Below are positions 17,509-26,904 of a DNA stretch of 64,000 nt, piece after piece (the stretch's first letter is position 1; every line of letters begins with the position of its first letter). The notes below the pieces were generated by a model. That model made no database searches. It was not told where the DNA came from and worked only from the letters and a program-made list of their open reading frames with translations. The DNA lies in assembly GCA_023411215.1 (NCBI GenBank), contig JAEYOY010000079.1:40564-104563 (forward strand), given 5' to 3'. Both the position numbers and the translations under genes were made by a program. The DNA is from Bacillota bacterium (lineage in GTDB: Bacteria > Bacillota > Clostridia > Lachnospirales > Lachnospiraceae).

Positions 17509-18042
17509 ATGAATAATATTTGGCATGATATAAATCCGGATCGAATTCAAGCCCATGATTTTGTTGCAGTTGTCGAGATATCCAAGGGTAGTAAGAAGAA
17601 ATATGAATTGGATAAAGAGACAGGATATATTATACTGGACCGTATTCTTTATACCTCCACGCATTATCCTGCTAATTACGGCTTTATTCCCAGAACCTAC
17701 GGTGATGATAAAGATCCTTTGGACGTTCTTGTGCTCTGCTCGGAATCACTTGAGCCTCTGACCCTTGTTCGCTGTTATCCGATTGGTGTCATGAATATGA
17801 TCGATAATGGGATGGGTGATGAGAAAATTATTGCGATACCTTATAACGATCCAATGTTTAACATATATAAGAACATTGATGAGCTACCGCCCCATGTGTT
17901 TAATGAAATGAGACACTTCTTTAGCGTGTATAAGGAACTGGAGCAAAAAGAGACAGCAGTTAACGAATTTGGCGGGCCGGAGGAAGCCGTAAGAATCATT
18001 GATCATTGCATCGGGAACTATGCCGAATTATTTATAAAATAA
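17509..18042 (+). CDS. ppa: Inorganic pyrophosphatase (family I)
   Basis: The ATG at 17509 with AAAGGAA at 17494-17500 gives 177 residues, the usual family I length. The signature [11 protein letters not shown] (66-76) carries the metal-binding aspartates, and the upstream KYELDKETG and YPANYGFIP segments are typical. It hydrolyses pyrophosphate in the cytoplasm, pulling biosynthetic reactions forward. It stands alone. A TTG 18 bases upstream is a less likely start. Confidence 0.93.
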   Translation: MNNIWHDINPDRIQAHDFVAVVEISKGSKKKYELDKETGYIILDRILYTSTHYPANYGFIPRTYGDDKDPLDVLVLCSESLEPLTLVRCYPIGVMNMIDNGMGDEKIIAIPYNDPMFNIYKNIDELPPHVFNEMRHFFSVYKELEQKETAVNEFGGPEEAVRIIDHCIGNYAELFIK

Positions 18043-18114
18043 TATATCTGGATAAAATAGCCTCATACTAAAAACATTGTCAATTATCTGTAAATGTATT
18101 ACAATAGAGTTGGA

Positions 18115-18205
18115 AATGTTTGTTGGCAATACGCTTTCGCTTGGATAAAGTACGCCTTTATCAATCTTTCAAGCTTAATTGTCGCTCAGCAAGTAAACAG
18201 ATACA
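18115..18205. repeat. Short hairpin repeat, possible relative of family I
   Basis: TGTTTGTTGGCAAT at the left pairs loosely with the right end (GTCGCTCAGCAAGTAAACA), and ACGCTTTCGCTTGGAT matches the core of the long hairpins at 5323 and 40274. Much shorter and more diverged than those copies. Confidence 0.4.
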
Positions 18206-18211
18206 TTCGTT

Positions 18212-18772
18212 ATGAAAGGCGTGGTTATTAGAGTGAAACAGTTAACAACACAGAGGTTATTCATTCGTAGCTTTACGAAAAATGATTGGAAGGATCTCTA
18301 TGAGTATCTTTCTGATGAGAGGGTAATACGCTATGAACCCTATGAGATTTTTAGCGAGGAGCAGTGCAAGCATGAAGCGATCCAAAGATCGAAAAATGAG
18401 GCTTTCTTAGCGGTTTGCTTAAAGGAGTCCAATAAGGTGATCGGCAATCTGTACTTCTCGGAACAGGATTTTAACACTTGGGAGCTTGGCTATGTCTTCA
18501 ATCACAACTATCAAGGTGTAGGGTATGCGACAGAAAGTGCCGCAGAGGTATTGAGAGAAGCCTTTGATAATCTTGGTGCCAGAAGGATCATCGCAATGTG
18601 CAATCCGGATAATACAGCTTCCTGGAGGCTGTTGGAGCGACTCGGCATGAGGAGAGAGGGGAATCTGATTAAGAATATATACTTTAAGAAGAATGAAGAA
18701 GGGGACCCGATCTGGCAGGATACCTATGAATATGCCATTCTGGAAGAGGAATGGAGAGAGAAGAACAAATAA
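18212..18772 (+). CDS. GNAT acetyltransferase, RimJ/RimL type
   Basis: The 186-residue protein has the GNAT fold order: LTTQRLFIRSF at the N-terminus, the acetyl-CoA loop in HNYQGVGYATESA (about 108-120) and the C-terminal NPDNTASWRLLERLGM (about 130-146) typical of the RimJ/RimL subfamily. Such proteins acetylate N-terminal or small-molecule amines; the substrate is unknown. No good ribosome binding site precedes the ATG at 18212; a GTG at 18230 giving MKQLTTQRL is the alternative start. Confidence 0.85.
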   Translation: MKGVVIRVKQLTTQRLFIRSFTKNDWKDLYEYLSDERVIRYEPYEIFSEEQCKHEAIQRSKNEAFLAVCLKESNKVIGNLYFSEQDFNTWELGYVFNHNYQGVGYATESAAEVLREAFDNLGARRIIAMCNPDNTASWRLLERLGMRREGNLIKNIYFKKNEEGDPIWQDTYEYAILEEEWREKNK

Positions 18773-18793
18773 TCCTACATATATGATTCGATA

Positions 18794-18860
18794 ACACCCA
18801 TACAGAAGGCTTTCTTGCATTACCACTTTAGGTAATGATCAAGCTAAACTGTATGGGTGT
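18794..18860. terminator. Hairpin between convergent genes
   Basis: ACACCCATACAG (18794-18805) pairs with CTGTATGGGTGT (18849-18860). A smaller inner pair TTACC/GGTAA shortens the loop. It probably ends transcripts from the acetyltransferase gene. Confidence 0.55.
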
Positions 18861-18936
18861 TCCTTAAATCATGACAATATATTGGAGAAATCTATATAGT
18901 AACTTGCTATTAGCCGATCAGGGAAGTAGAGTGTTC

Positions 18937-19911
18937 TTAATTTGCATCCTTATCGGTAACTATGCTGTATACGGCGGAGAACATACCAAATAGAATTCCG
19001 GTAATTGGGAATACTACCCACGCGATATACCACAGATTATATACTAAGCCGCAGAATAGGAATACGACTACTGCAAGAGGCCATACAAAGGCGGCAACCG
19101 CACCAATCACCTTATCCTCTTTCCTTTTCTTAGGAGCACTATCGCCTATCTGTAACAACTTTTCATAGCTCTCACGTACCGTACCGGAGGAGATGAATAG
19201 GAAGACTGCGATTGCGATGATAACAAGGAGGACGGAAACGCCGTATTCGGTTGCCTCATCGCTGATCATAGAGGAAAGAAATAAACTGACCGGAGATATG
19301 ATACATAGGCACACTCCGACTATGATACAGAGGTAGAAGGTGGGAGTGAAGGCTTCATGTCTTTTCTTTAGATCAGCAGCCACGCCCATAGGTAACCGGA
19401 CTCCATCCTCCATGAATTTGTAACGTTCAAAATTCATGCCAGAGAAGATGAAGATACTGACTGCGGTAGCAATTAGCAGGAACAGTATGACCAGACCGGG
19501 AATATAGGCTGTATCTCCCATAAGCGAAGTAAATATCACACCATTCTCTACTAGGACAGAAAGAAGGATAAATAGAGCGGGAGCTAATATACATAAAAAT
19601 GTTCCGATACCGATCTGTAAACCCATGACCTTCTTTACCTTTAGATATTCTTCAACTTCATGTTGTGTCACTAAAGGTTGTGATGGTATTTCCTCATTCT
19701 TTGAGAAGCCAAGTTCACTGATTAATTCATCAATATTACCAAACTCTGAGATTACGATGCCGATCGCTTCGTTCTCTGACTTCCCCTGACGCTTTAATTC
19801 ATTATACTTATCCTCCATATTCGAGAGGATGTTGTTCTTTAATTCGTTCACCTTTGCTGTCCCTTGCAGGCTGGCGAATATATTATCCAAATAGTTCTTG
19901 ATCGTATCCAT
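18937..19911 (-). CDS. Membrane protein with permease-prefix-like N-terminal domain
   Basis: From the ATG at 19911 the product has 324 residues. Residues 1-80 form a helical domain (ENEAIGIVISEFGNIDELI) like the permease prefix domain found in proteins paired with PadR regulators, followed by about six membrane segments (about 100-320). It overlaps the PadR stop by one base (TAATG), so the two are translationally coupled. Role unknown; such proteins may be targets or modulators of the adjacent regulator's stress response. Confidence 0.75.
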   Translation of the reverse strand: MDTIKNYLDNIFASLQGTAKVNELKNNILSNMEDKYNELKRQGKSENEAIGIVISEFGNIDELISELGFSKNEEIPSQPLVTQHEVEEYLKVKKVMGLQIGIGTFLCILAPALFILLSVLVENGVIFTSLMGDTAYIPGLVILFLLIATAVSIFIFSGMNFERYKFMEDGVRLPMGVAADLKKRHEAFTPTFYLCIIVGVCLCIISPVSLFLSSMISDEATEYGVSVLLVIIAIAVFLFISSGTVRESYEKLLQIGDSAPKKRKEDKVIGAVAAFVWPLAVVVFLFCGLVYNLWYIAWVVFPITGILFGMFSAVYSIVTDKDAN

Positions 19912-20243
19912 TACACATTCCACTCCTTAACAAATCGATTAATAACATCCTTAGTAAGTTCCCATTCCACACATTTTTCCTTGTAATAAGCCAAACCACT
20001 CGGGGTTATCCTATAATAAGTACGCTGCTTTCCGAAGGTTTCACCACCGGAGAAGGCTTCGATGTAGCCGTTCGCTTCCAGGCGGTTAAAGGCAGAATAG
20101 AGAGTTGTCTCTTTCATAATGTATTTCTCTTCGGTAAGCTCCTTGATATTTTTTGATATCTCATACCCGTACGACGCTCCCTCGAGGAGTAAATATAGGA
20201 TAATGGTATCGTTGTATCCTCGGATTACATCGCTGCTGATCAA
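19911..20243 (-). CDS. PadR-family transcriptional regulator
   Basis: I choose the TTG at 20243, which has AAGGAGG six bases upstream and gives 110 residues, the usual length for short PadR proteins; upstream ATG codons lack sites. The winged helix spans about 10-85 (EGASYGYEISKNI, LYSAFNRLEANGYI, YYRITPSG), with a C-terminal dimerisation helix. It is first in a two-gene operon with a membrane protein. A perfect inverted repeat over the predicted promoter suggests autorepression. Confidence 0.9.
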   Translation of the reverse strand: MISSDVIRGYNDTIILYLLLEGASYGYEISKNIKELTEEKYIMKETTLYSAFNRLEANGYIEAFSGGETFGKQRTYYRITPSGLAYYKEKCVEWELTKDVINRFVKEWNV

Positions 20244-20306
20244 ATCCGTACCTCCTTGAATCATATTTATTAAACGGCACGCGTTCCGTTTATACTCTAC
20301 TCCATC

Positions 20307-20351
20307 TGTCGTAGTAATCAGAGTATAGCACAATTACTACGACAGGTAAAG
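20307..20351 (-). promoter_or_regulatory. Probable PadR operator overlapping its promoter
   Basis: TGTCGTAGTAAT (20307-20318) and ATTACTACGACA (20333-20344) form a perfect 12-bp inverted repeat. On the minus strand the -10 TATACT lies in the loop and a -35 TTTACC just outside the repeat. A second palindrome AGTACTACCATTAGTACT lies at 20383-20400, next to the end of thrS. Confidence 0.6.
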
Positions 20352-20398
20352 TAGTTTTTATAAAATTTTAAAAAATATTGTAAGTACTACCATTAGTA

Positions 20399-22162
20399 CT
20401 ATTTATGGGGGCTGCTTTCTTTTCGTAATTTACTTATGAGTTCATCAATGGACATACTTCCGAGTTCGCCATCCTCCCTTCCTCGAACGGCAATCCTATT
20501 ATTATCCTGCTCATTCTTTCCGATTACCACCATATAAGGAACCTTATCCAGCTGGGCTTCCCTTATTTTATATCCAAGCTTCTCATCCCGAGTGTCAAGC
20601 TCACATCTGACACCTGCAGCCTTTAGCTGCTCCGATACGAAGGAGGCATATTGCATAAAAGTATTGGAAATAGGAAGTATCTTCACCTGAACCGGTGCCA
20701 GCCATGCCGGAAATCTTCCTGCATAATGCTCAATCAGAATTCCGATAAACCGCTCAATTGATCCAAAGACAACGCGGTGAATCATAATCGGCTGATGTTT
20801 CTCGCCGTCTGCTCCAATGTATTCCGCTTGAAAACGCCCCGGCAGTTGGAAATCCAACTGAATTGTCCCGCATTGCCAGGTTCTTCCGAGGGAATCCTCC
20901 AGATGGAAATCTATCTTGGGTCCGTAAAATGCTCCATCCCCTTCATTAATCACATAGGGCAGCTTCATTTCCTCCAGTGCCTGCTTCAGTGCATCAATTG
21001 CTTCGTTCCAATCCTCGTCACTGCCAATACTCTTCTCCGGTTGTGTAGATAATTCTACATGATATTGGAAGCCAAACTTCCGATAGACCTCATCGATCAA
21101 GCTTACCACACCTTTGATTTCCTCTGTTACCTGTTCTCGCATCATGAAAATATGGGCATCGTCCTGTGTAAAACAGCGTACTCTCATTAATCCATGTAAT
21201 GTCCCGGATTTTTCATGACGGTGTACCAAACCAAGCTCACCCATACGAATTGGTAACTCTTTATAAGAATGTGGCTGCGTTTTATATACTAGCATTCCAC
21301 CCGGACAATTCATCGGTTTTATCGCAAAATCAATTTCATCGATTTCTGTCGTATACATACTTTCGCGGTAATTTGCCCAATGTCCGGAGACCTCCCACAG
21401 TTCGCGCCGAAGCATAATCGGAGTGGATATTTCGACATATCCCTCTCGTTCATGCACTTCCCTCCAATAATCAAGTAGCAAATTCTTTAGAATCATTCCT
21501 TTGGGAAGAAAAAACGGAAAGCCTGGCCCTTCCTCCATGAGGACAAACAAGCCGAGCTCCTTACCTAATCTTCGATGATCCCTGGCCTTGGCCTCTTCCA
21601 GTAATTTCATATAATCATCAAGATCATTCTGTTTCGGATATGCCGTGCCATAAATTCTTGTCAGCATACAGTTTTGCTCATCGCCCCTCCAGTAAGCACC
21701 AGCAAGGGAAGTAAGCTTGAATGCTTTAACAAGGCTTGTATTGATTACATGCTGACCTGCACACATTTCCTCATATTCACCCTGCCGAAAGAAGCTGATT
21801 TGCGCATCCTCCGGTAATTCTAAGAGCATTTCTACCTTATAGCTTTCCTGTCGTTCTTCCATTGCTCTTACTGCATCTGAACGGCTAATAACATATCGTT
21901 CAAGCGGTAGAGCCTCTTTCACAATCCGTCTCATTTCGGCTTCAAGCGCAGGAAGCTTATCGGGCGTAAAATCGAACCCAAATTCAAAATCATAATAGAA
22001 GCCATTTTCTATGGCCGGTCCGATCGCGCACTTTGTCTCAGGATACAGTCGTTTTACTGCTTGTGCTAGAATGTGTGCTGCGGTATGGCGGAAGGCATTT
22101 CTTCCCACCTCCTCTCCAAACGAGCTTTCCATGATTGTTCCATTCTTCATTATCACTTTCAT
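20399..22162 (-). CDS. thrS: Threonyl-tRNA synthetase, TGS-less form
   Basis: The ATG at 22162 has AAAGGAG upstream and lies inside the T-box gene unit; longer in-frame versions would read through the leader. The 587-residue protein lacks the about 60-residue N-terminal TGS domain and begins near the editing domain (HTAAHILAQAV at about 25-35, CAGQH near 135). The class II catalytic core and the C-terminal anticodon-binding domain (about 490-587) are complete. It charges tRNA-Thr. T-box control means it is made when uncharged tRNA-Thr accumulates. Confidence 0.95.
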   Translation of the reverse strand: MKVIMKNGTIMESSFGEEVGRNAFRHTAAHILAQAVKRLYPETKCAIGPAIENGFYYDFEFGFDFTPDKLPALEAEMRRIVKEALPLERYVISRSDAVRAMEERQESYKVEMLLELPEDAQISFFRQGEYEEMCAGQHVINTSLVKAFKLTSLAGAYWRGDEQNCMLTRIYGTAYPKQNDLDDYMKLLEEAKARDHRRLGKELGLFVLMEEGPGFPFFLPKGMILKNLLLDYWREVHEREGYVEISTPIMLRRELWEVSGHWANYRESMYTTEIDEIDFAIKPMNCPGGMLVYKTQPHSYKELPIRMGELGLVHRHEKSGTLHGLMRVRCFTQDDAHIFMMREQVTEEIKGVVSLIDEVYRKFGFQYHVELSTQPEKSIGSDEDWNEAIDALKQALEEMKLPYVINEGDGAFYGPKIDFHLEDSLGRTWQCGTIQLDFQLPGRFQAEYIGADGEKHQPIMIHRVVFGSIERFIGILIEHYAGRFPAWLAPVQVKILPISNTFMQYASFVSEQLKAAGVRCELDTRDEKLGYKIREAQLDKVPYMVVIGKNEQDNNRIAVRGREDGELGSMSIDELISKLRKESSPHK

Positions 22163-22189
22163 TCCTATATCTCCTTTCGGTAATAAAAT

Positions 22190-22528
22190 TGATAACATAA
22201 GAAAAGAATTGCTGATTACAGGGTGCAAAAAAAGCACCCAAAGACAAATTTTCATTTGCCTAAGGGTGCAAAAATACTTGCACGGTTCCACCTTAACTTT
22301 TCACTTCGGATTCTAACAAACCCTAACCTTTAACGCAGGTATACGATAACACATACTAATTCATCATGCTGCCAAAGCACTTCAATCTATTCTGTGTTAC
22401 AGCTCAGGAATGGTTTTCAACCATATTTCACAGAAGGAACTTCCACCTAATGTTCCTCTCTCTGTCTGTTGCCTATTGGTCTACTCTTTTCCGTCATTGC
22501 TTTTCTTATGTTATTAGCTACTATTATA
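22190..22528 (-). promoter_or_regulatory. T-box leader of thrS (specifier ACC, threonine)
   Basis: The minus strand carries the T-box sequence AAGGTGGAACCGTG (22282-22295), a terminator stem GCACCC/GGGTGC (22234-22269) followed by seven T residues, and a stem I region with AGTA and a GAA-ACC loop. The ACC at 22412-22414 fits a threonine specifier. Uncharged tRNA-Thr should stabilise the antiterminator and allow thrS transcription. The specifier assignment is my reading of the loop and is less certain than the T-box itself. Confidence 0.88.
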
Positions 22529-22550
22529 ACCTTGCAATTGATAAAGTCAA
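22523..22550 (-). promoter_or_regulatory. Promoter of the thrS T-box transcript
   Basis: On the minus strand TTGACT (22545-22550), 16-base spacer, TATAAT (22523-22528), immediately before the leader. Confidence 0.7.
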
Positions 22551-22632
22551 GGAGATATTTGTATATTTATAACCAGTATTATTTTTGCGAAACATGTATG
22601 AAGATATTTATAATAGAAGAGAACCAACTGTA

Positions 22633-24147
22633 TTACAGTGCTCCTGGTACACGCTCCGGCTGATAACCACGGTCAAGGATTGTTTTAACCGGCTGGATCT
22701 TTATGTACAGAAGAGCGTTCCGGTCCAGTGTAAGTGTTAGCTTCATAACCTGATCATCGATACGATACTTTTCGGTTCGGATCTGAGGCTGGTCACAGGA
22801 GCGCAGGAGCTCCAGCTGATCCTTGGAGGGATTAGCGGGAGAGCCGATATTCATCCATACCTTAAGAGGATTACAGGTAGTTTCATCCACCAGCTTTGTG
22901 ATCACTGCATATTCGCCGTTGTCCACAGGAATATCAAGTGTTAACGCAAGAGTATCATCATCGGTTGCATCCTCAACCGGATTCCACATAACACCCTGGA
23001 TTGAACCGTCCTTTTCCCTGGTCAAGAGGAAGTTCTCTTCTCTGGCAATTGCCTGACTGCCCAGCTTATTAAAGAAGGAGAAAGCCCAGTAGGTGGGTTT
23101 GCGTATCAGCCCATTCGCTACAAGACCAAAGCAGCCGGAGAAGGGAGTAAAGGCAACTCCTGCCTCCTCAAAGATATCGCCGAAGGTCCAGTAGGAATAG
23201 GAAGCGCTGGTATCACCCATCTCGCTAAGTAATCTGGCGATATATGCTGCATTCAGATTCGTGTCATGAATTGGGTTCAAAGGGGTATAGGAGGTGTTGA
23301 ACTCAGTAATATGCATTTCCATTCCTTTGTATTCAGGAAAACTGTCTATGATTTCACGACTTACCTTAAGCTCGTCCAGAAATACCTTCGGAGTACGAAG
23401 ACGCTGATAAGCATAGTGTCCGTGATGATCAGGAGACTCCGTTGCATAGGCGTGTCTTGTGACAAAATCTAGGGGTACTTTGTTCTTATGGCAATGGGTT
23501 AAGAACTCTTTTAACCATCGTACATCATCTACTCCGCAGATGGCTGGTCCACCCACACGAAGTCCTGGGTCAGCCTCTTTTACTGCCTTAGCAGATACCT
23601 CATAAAGCTTAAAATACTCCGCCATATCGGCATTCTTCCAGAAGCCGGGAAGATTAGGCTCATTCCATACCTCGAAGGGCCAGGTAAGTACCTCCTCGGT
23701 ACCATAACGCTCGAACCAATGAGCAATCGTTGCTTTAATCAGATGAGCCCACTTGTCATAATCTGAGGGAGGCGTTGTATTACCTTTCCAGTAGAATATG
23801 GTTTGATCCCCGCTTGCCAGCTTATAGGGCATGAAGCCGAGTTCGATAAAGGGCTTAAGTCCGAGGGAAATGTAGTCATCAATAACCATGTCCAAATAGG
23901 TGAAATTATATTCCACCTTCTGTACACCATCCTCCTCATAGACCTGATAGATCGCCATATCATCGCAGAACAGTCCGTGCCCGCGGATGTGGGAGAAATG
24001 GATATCTTCCTGAACCAATTTTAATTGGTCGTGATATGCCTTCTGCAAGGCTAACCCCATACGTCCAGTTCCTATGCAGAAGGTTGCATTATTGTTGAAC
24101 GGTACGCCTGCGTCCTTGGTAATGGTATACTGTAATTTGTTTGTCAT
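22633..24147 (-). CDS. xynB: GH39 beta-xylosidase
   Basis: The 504-residue protein matches GH39 beta-xylosidases such as Thermoanaerobacterium XynB in length and motifs. The acid/base is Glu163 in WNEPNLPGFW and the nucleophile Glu282 in HITEFNTSY. No signal peptide is seen, so it acts inside the cell on imported xylo-oligosaccharides, releasing xylose. A (beta/alpha)8 barrel fills about 1-360 and a beta-sandwich follows. It stands alone, upstream of the thrS leader on the same strand, with a good AAGGAG site. Confidence 0.93.
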   Translation of the reverse strand: MTNKLQYTITKDAGVPFNNNATFCIGTGRMGLALQKAYHDQLKLVQEDIHFSHIRGHGLFCDDMAIYQVYEEDGVQKVEYNFTYLDMVIDDYISLGLKPFIELGFMPYKLASGDQTIFYWKGNTTPPSDYDKWAHLIKATIAHWFERYGTEEVLTWPFEVWNEPNLPGFWKNADMAEYFKLYEVSAKAVKEADPGLRVGGPAICGVDDVRWLKEFLTHCHKNKVPLDFVTRHAYATESPDHHGHYAYQRLRTPKVFLDELKVSREIIDSFPEYKGMEMHITEFNTSYTPLNPIHDTNLNAAYIARLLSEMGDTSASYSYWTFGDIFEEAGVAFTPFSGCFGLVANGLIRKPTYWAFSFFNKLGSQAIAREENFLLTREKDGSIQGVMWNPVEDATDDDTLALTLDIPVDNGEYAVITKLVDETTCNPLKVWMNIGSPANPSKDQLELLRSCDQPQIRTEKYRIDDQVMKLTLTLDRNALLYIKIQPVKTILDRGYQPERVPGAL

Positions 24148-24383
24148 CTGAAAACTCCTTTCGTAGCTAAATAAAAGTATGAAGATATAACAGTATCATT
24201 CCATTAATTTGTAATCTGCTTTCGAATATAATTTAATGACTATACATATATAGTTAATATAGTAATGCATCTCGAGCAAATTTACAAGGTTTTCATATAG
24301 ATAGCAATATTAAGTATTGCAAAAAATGGTAGGAACGGCTACAATTGGATTGATTTCAGTAGGAGCGTCAGGGGGTTCACTCT

Positions 24384-24905
24384 ATGGTAGATATTGTTAT
24401 TGAAGAAATTAATTATAAGGCGTTCGTTATGGTAACAGGTAGCATACTGTTATTAATTGCTTCTGTTGCAATGACGGTATTTGGTATTCAGAAGAATCGG
24501 ACTGCATATTGGGTTCCGGGAATCATGGCTTCCTTTGTGTTTTTAATCATTTTCGCCGTTACCGCAGTGAAGGCGATGAAGGTGAAGAAGCTACTTACGA
24601 TCACTCATGAAGGAATTGTAGACAGCTCCTCGCTGGGAGGACTTGGCTTTATCTCCTTTGACGATATTAAGGAATTCATGATTGTTAATGTATATAATAA
24701 GAAGGCAATCGCAGTAATACCGAAGAATGTAGAAAGTCTGATCACTAAATTCTCTTTGGTAAAGAGAGGATTGATCAAGAGAAATCTAAACCTTAATCTT
24801 CCTCCGATTCTTATCATGGTGGATCTTGCAAAGGATATGGAGGCGGAAGATATTCTGTCACTGTTGAATAAAAGACTTCTTGATTATAGCAGCTTATTTG
24901 AGTAG
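24384..24905 (+). CDS. STM3941-like small membrane protein
   Basis: The 173-residue protein has two membrane helices (about 15-37 and 44-64) followed by a PH-like cytosolic domain with LTITHEGIVDSSSLGGLG, a pattern seen in the STM3941 family. Function is unknown. It is monocistronic, divergent from xynB and upstream of the rpsF operon. No typical ribosome binding site precedes the ATG (GGGGG at 24371-24375 is closest). Confidence 0.65.
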   Translation: MVDIVIEEINYKAFVMVTGSILLLIASVAMTVFGIQKNRTAYWVPGIMASFVFLIIFAVTAVKAMKVKKLLTITHEGIVDSSSLGGLGFISFDDIKEFMIVNVYNKKAIAVIPKNVESLITKFSLVKRGLIKRNLNLNLPPILIMVDLAKDMEAEDILSLLNKRLLDYSSLFE

Positions 24906-25112
24906 AACAACCGTTGCTTTTGTGATAATGTATAACAAAGAGATCGATCATTGTTAAAAAAATAAGTTGAAATTTAGACAAACTTATGATATCATAGTTA
25001 ATTGTGATATGTTATACTATAAATTCCTTGCTCTTTAAATGTTAAATTGATTCTTCGTCAGTCAAGTTACATTAGAAAAGGGCCAGAGACCAGAAGGAGG
25101 TGCTTAACAACT

Positions 25113-25400
25113 ATGAATCAATATGAATTAGCCTTAGTTGTAAACGCAAAAATCGAGGATGAAGCCAGAATCGCTACATTAGAAGCTACAAAAGAGCTTA
25201 TCACCAGATTCGGTGGTAACGTTACTAATGTTGATGACTGGGGAAGAAAGAGATTGGCTTACGAAATTCAGAAAATGAAAGAAGGCCATTACTATTTCAT
25301 CCAATTCGAATCTGATTCTACAGTTCCGGGCGAAATCGAGCAAAGAGTTCGTATTATGGAAAATGTAATCAGATATTTGTGCATCAGAAAAGATGCTTAA
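25113..25400 (+). CDS. rpsF: 30S ribosomal protein bS6
   Basis: The ATG at 25113 has AGGAGGTG upstream and gives 95 residues, the normal length; an upstream TTG frame is not used. Conserved features are YELALVVNAK at the start and DWGRKRLAYEIQKMKEGHYY in the middle. It binds bS18 and 16S rRNA central domain. It begins the classic rpsF-ssb-rpsR operon. Confidence 0.96.
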   Translation: MNQYELALVVNAKIEDEARIATLEATKELITRFGGNVTNVDDWGRKRLAYEIQKMKEGHYYFIQFESDSTVPGEIEQRVRIMENVIRYLCIRKDA

Positions 25401-25496
25401 TGACAAACGTATGCGTTTGTTAATGACGAATTAATTTAATTCGACTAACAGATATACTACCCTAAGGCGTATAAACGAAAGGGAGGTATTTAACTT

Positions 25497-25949
25497 ATGA
25501 ATAAAGCAATTTTAATAGGCCGTTTAACAAGAGATCCTGAGGTGAGATATTCTCAGGGGGAGAATTCAACCGCAGTAGCAAGATTTACTTTAGCAGTAGA
25601 TCGCCGTTTCAAAAGACCCGGAGAGAACTCCGAAGCGGACTTTATAGGCTGTGTTGCTTTTGGCAAGCAAGCTGAATTCGTTGAGAAGTATTTCAAACAG
25701 GGTATGAAGATGGTACTTGCAGGAAGAATCCAGACGGGTAGTTATACCAACAAGGACGGTCAGAAGGTTTACACGACCGACATAGTAGCAGAAGATATTG
25801 AATTTGCAGAGAGTAAAGGAAACGGTGGTGGCTCTGACTTCCAGCAGGGAGGTTCCCACAGAGATTTCAAACCGGAGCCCAGCTCAGCAATGGGGGATGG
25901 ATTTATGAACATCCCGGACGGTATTGACGAAGAATTACCATTTAATTAA
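25497..25949 (+). CDS. ssb: Single-stranded DNA-binding protein
   Basis: The 150-residue protein has the OB fold in 1-105 (MNKAILIGRLTRDPEVRY at the start, GKQAEFVEKYFKQGM in the middle), a short disordered linker and the acidic tip IDEELPFN that recruits replication partners. GGGAGG precedes the ATG. It sits between rpsF and rpsR as in most Firmicutes. Confidence 0.96.
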   Translation: MNKAILIGRLTRDPEVRYSQGENSTAVARFTLAVDRRFKRPGENSEADFIGCVAFGKQAEFVEKYFKQGMKMVLAGRIQTGSYTNKDGQKVYTTDIVAEDIEFAESKGNGGGSDFQQGGSHRDFKPEPSSAMGDGFMNIPDGIDEELPFN

Positions 25950-26027
25950 ATGAAAAGAATGATCATAGATAGACGGAGTCGTTCGCGAGTCCACCTAGCA
26001 TGAAAAATCGGATAAGGAGGTCATGAC

Positions 26028-26300
26028 ATGGCATTCAGAAGAAACGAAGACAAAGGCGATTCTCCGATGAGAAGAAAATCCTTTGGACGCAGAAGAAAGA
26101 AAGTATGCGTGTTCTGTGCTGATAAGAACCACACAGGAATTGATTATAAGGATACCAATAAATTAAAGAGATATGTATCTGAGAGAGGTAAGATCCTTCC
26201 CAGAAGAATCACTGGCAACTGCGCTAAGCATCAGAGAGCTTTAACCGTAGCTGTTAAGAGAGCAAGACACATCGCTTTAATGCCTTATACAGTGGATTAA
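26028..26300 (+). CDS. rpsR: 30S ribosomal protein bS18
   Basis: The 90-residue basic protein has the core [20 protein letters not shown] and [20 protein letters not shown]. The N-terminal part carries CVFCADK and a later NCAKH, a possible zinc-binding C+ form (two cysteines in the first motif, one in the second with a histidine). AAGGAGG precedes the ATG. It ends the operon, followed by a terminator. Confidence 0.96.
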   Translation: MAFRRNEDKGDSPMRRKSFGRRRKKVCVFCADKNHTGIDYKDTNKLKRYVSERGKILPRRITGNCAKHQRALTVAVKRARHIALMPYTVD

Positions 26301-26391
26301 GCCCTGTAATATTAAGGGTTTCAGCCAGCGTGAAGGGTCGTAGTACACGACTAGTACACACTTTGAGTAAGAAAAAGAATATATAAATGTT

Positions 26392-26430
26392 AAAGCCATT
26401 CCATGGGAGACTGTGGAGTGGCTTTTAATT
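26392..26430 (+). terminator. Terminator of rpsF-ssb-rpsR
   Basis: AAAGCCATTCCA (26392-26403) and TGGAGTGGCTTTT (26414-26426) pair with one mismatch, followed by TTAATT. Confidence 0.75.
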
Positions 26431-26516
26431 ATGCTTGAAAATATCGTATATTCTTGCAGCGGCGTTATAATGAAATGTATAGGGAGACTAATTTTTAATA
26501 CACGATGAAAATACTC

Positions 26517-26649
26517 TAAGGAGGAGAATAATAATAGCTAAGGGATACAAATGCCATAATTGCGGGGCTTAGAAAGGTGAAAATAATGGTTCACTTGTTA
26601 ATTTCCCTATTGCCGTCAGGTGATGAAGATTTTAATTTGAAAAGAGCAT
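26517..26649 (+). pseudogene. Remnants of small genes
   Basis: AAGGAGGAGAATAATA precedes a frame reading IAKGYKCHNCGA then stop at 26570-26572: it looks like the start of a zinc-ribbon protein whose ATG became ATA and which is truncated. After it, AAAGGTG and an ATG at 26587 open a 21-codon frame ending at 26652. Neither is called intact. The stretch to 26820 is AT-rich with a small palindrome (ATGATATAT/ATATATCAT, 26658-26686). Confidence 0.35.
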
Positions 26650-26823
26650 AAGATAATGATATATTATGCATAACGATATATCATTACGCATAATTACTGG
26701 CACATAGTAAACCAACACATGGTTATTTATAAGGCAGTGATTATTTAATAGGCTGCCAGATGAAAAAATCATGATGGAAAAGCTTGATTGTAGTGGATTG
26801 GATGAGAAGCTGATCAGGGAAAA

Positions 26824-26852
26824 CAACCCACTACACCATTGTAGTGGGTCGC
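26824..26852 (-). terminator. Terminator of the C45-type hydrolase gene
   Basis: CCCACTACA and TGTAGTGGG form a 9-bp stem; on the minus strand it is followed by TTGTTTT. It lies downstream of the gene at 26905-28026. Confidence 0.65.
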
Positions 26853-26904
26853 TACTAAGAAGGAGGGGATATGCAGTTGAGGTCACTTAATGTTTCATCC
26901 TATG

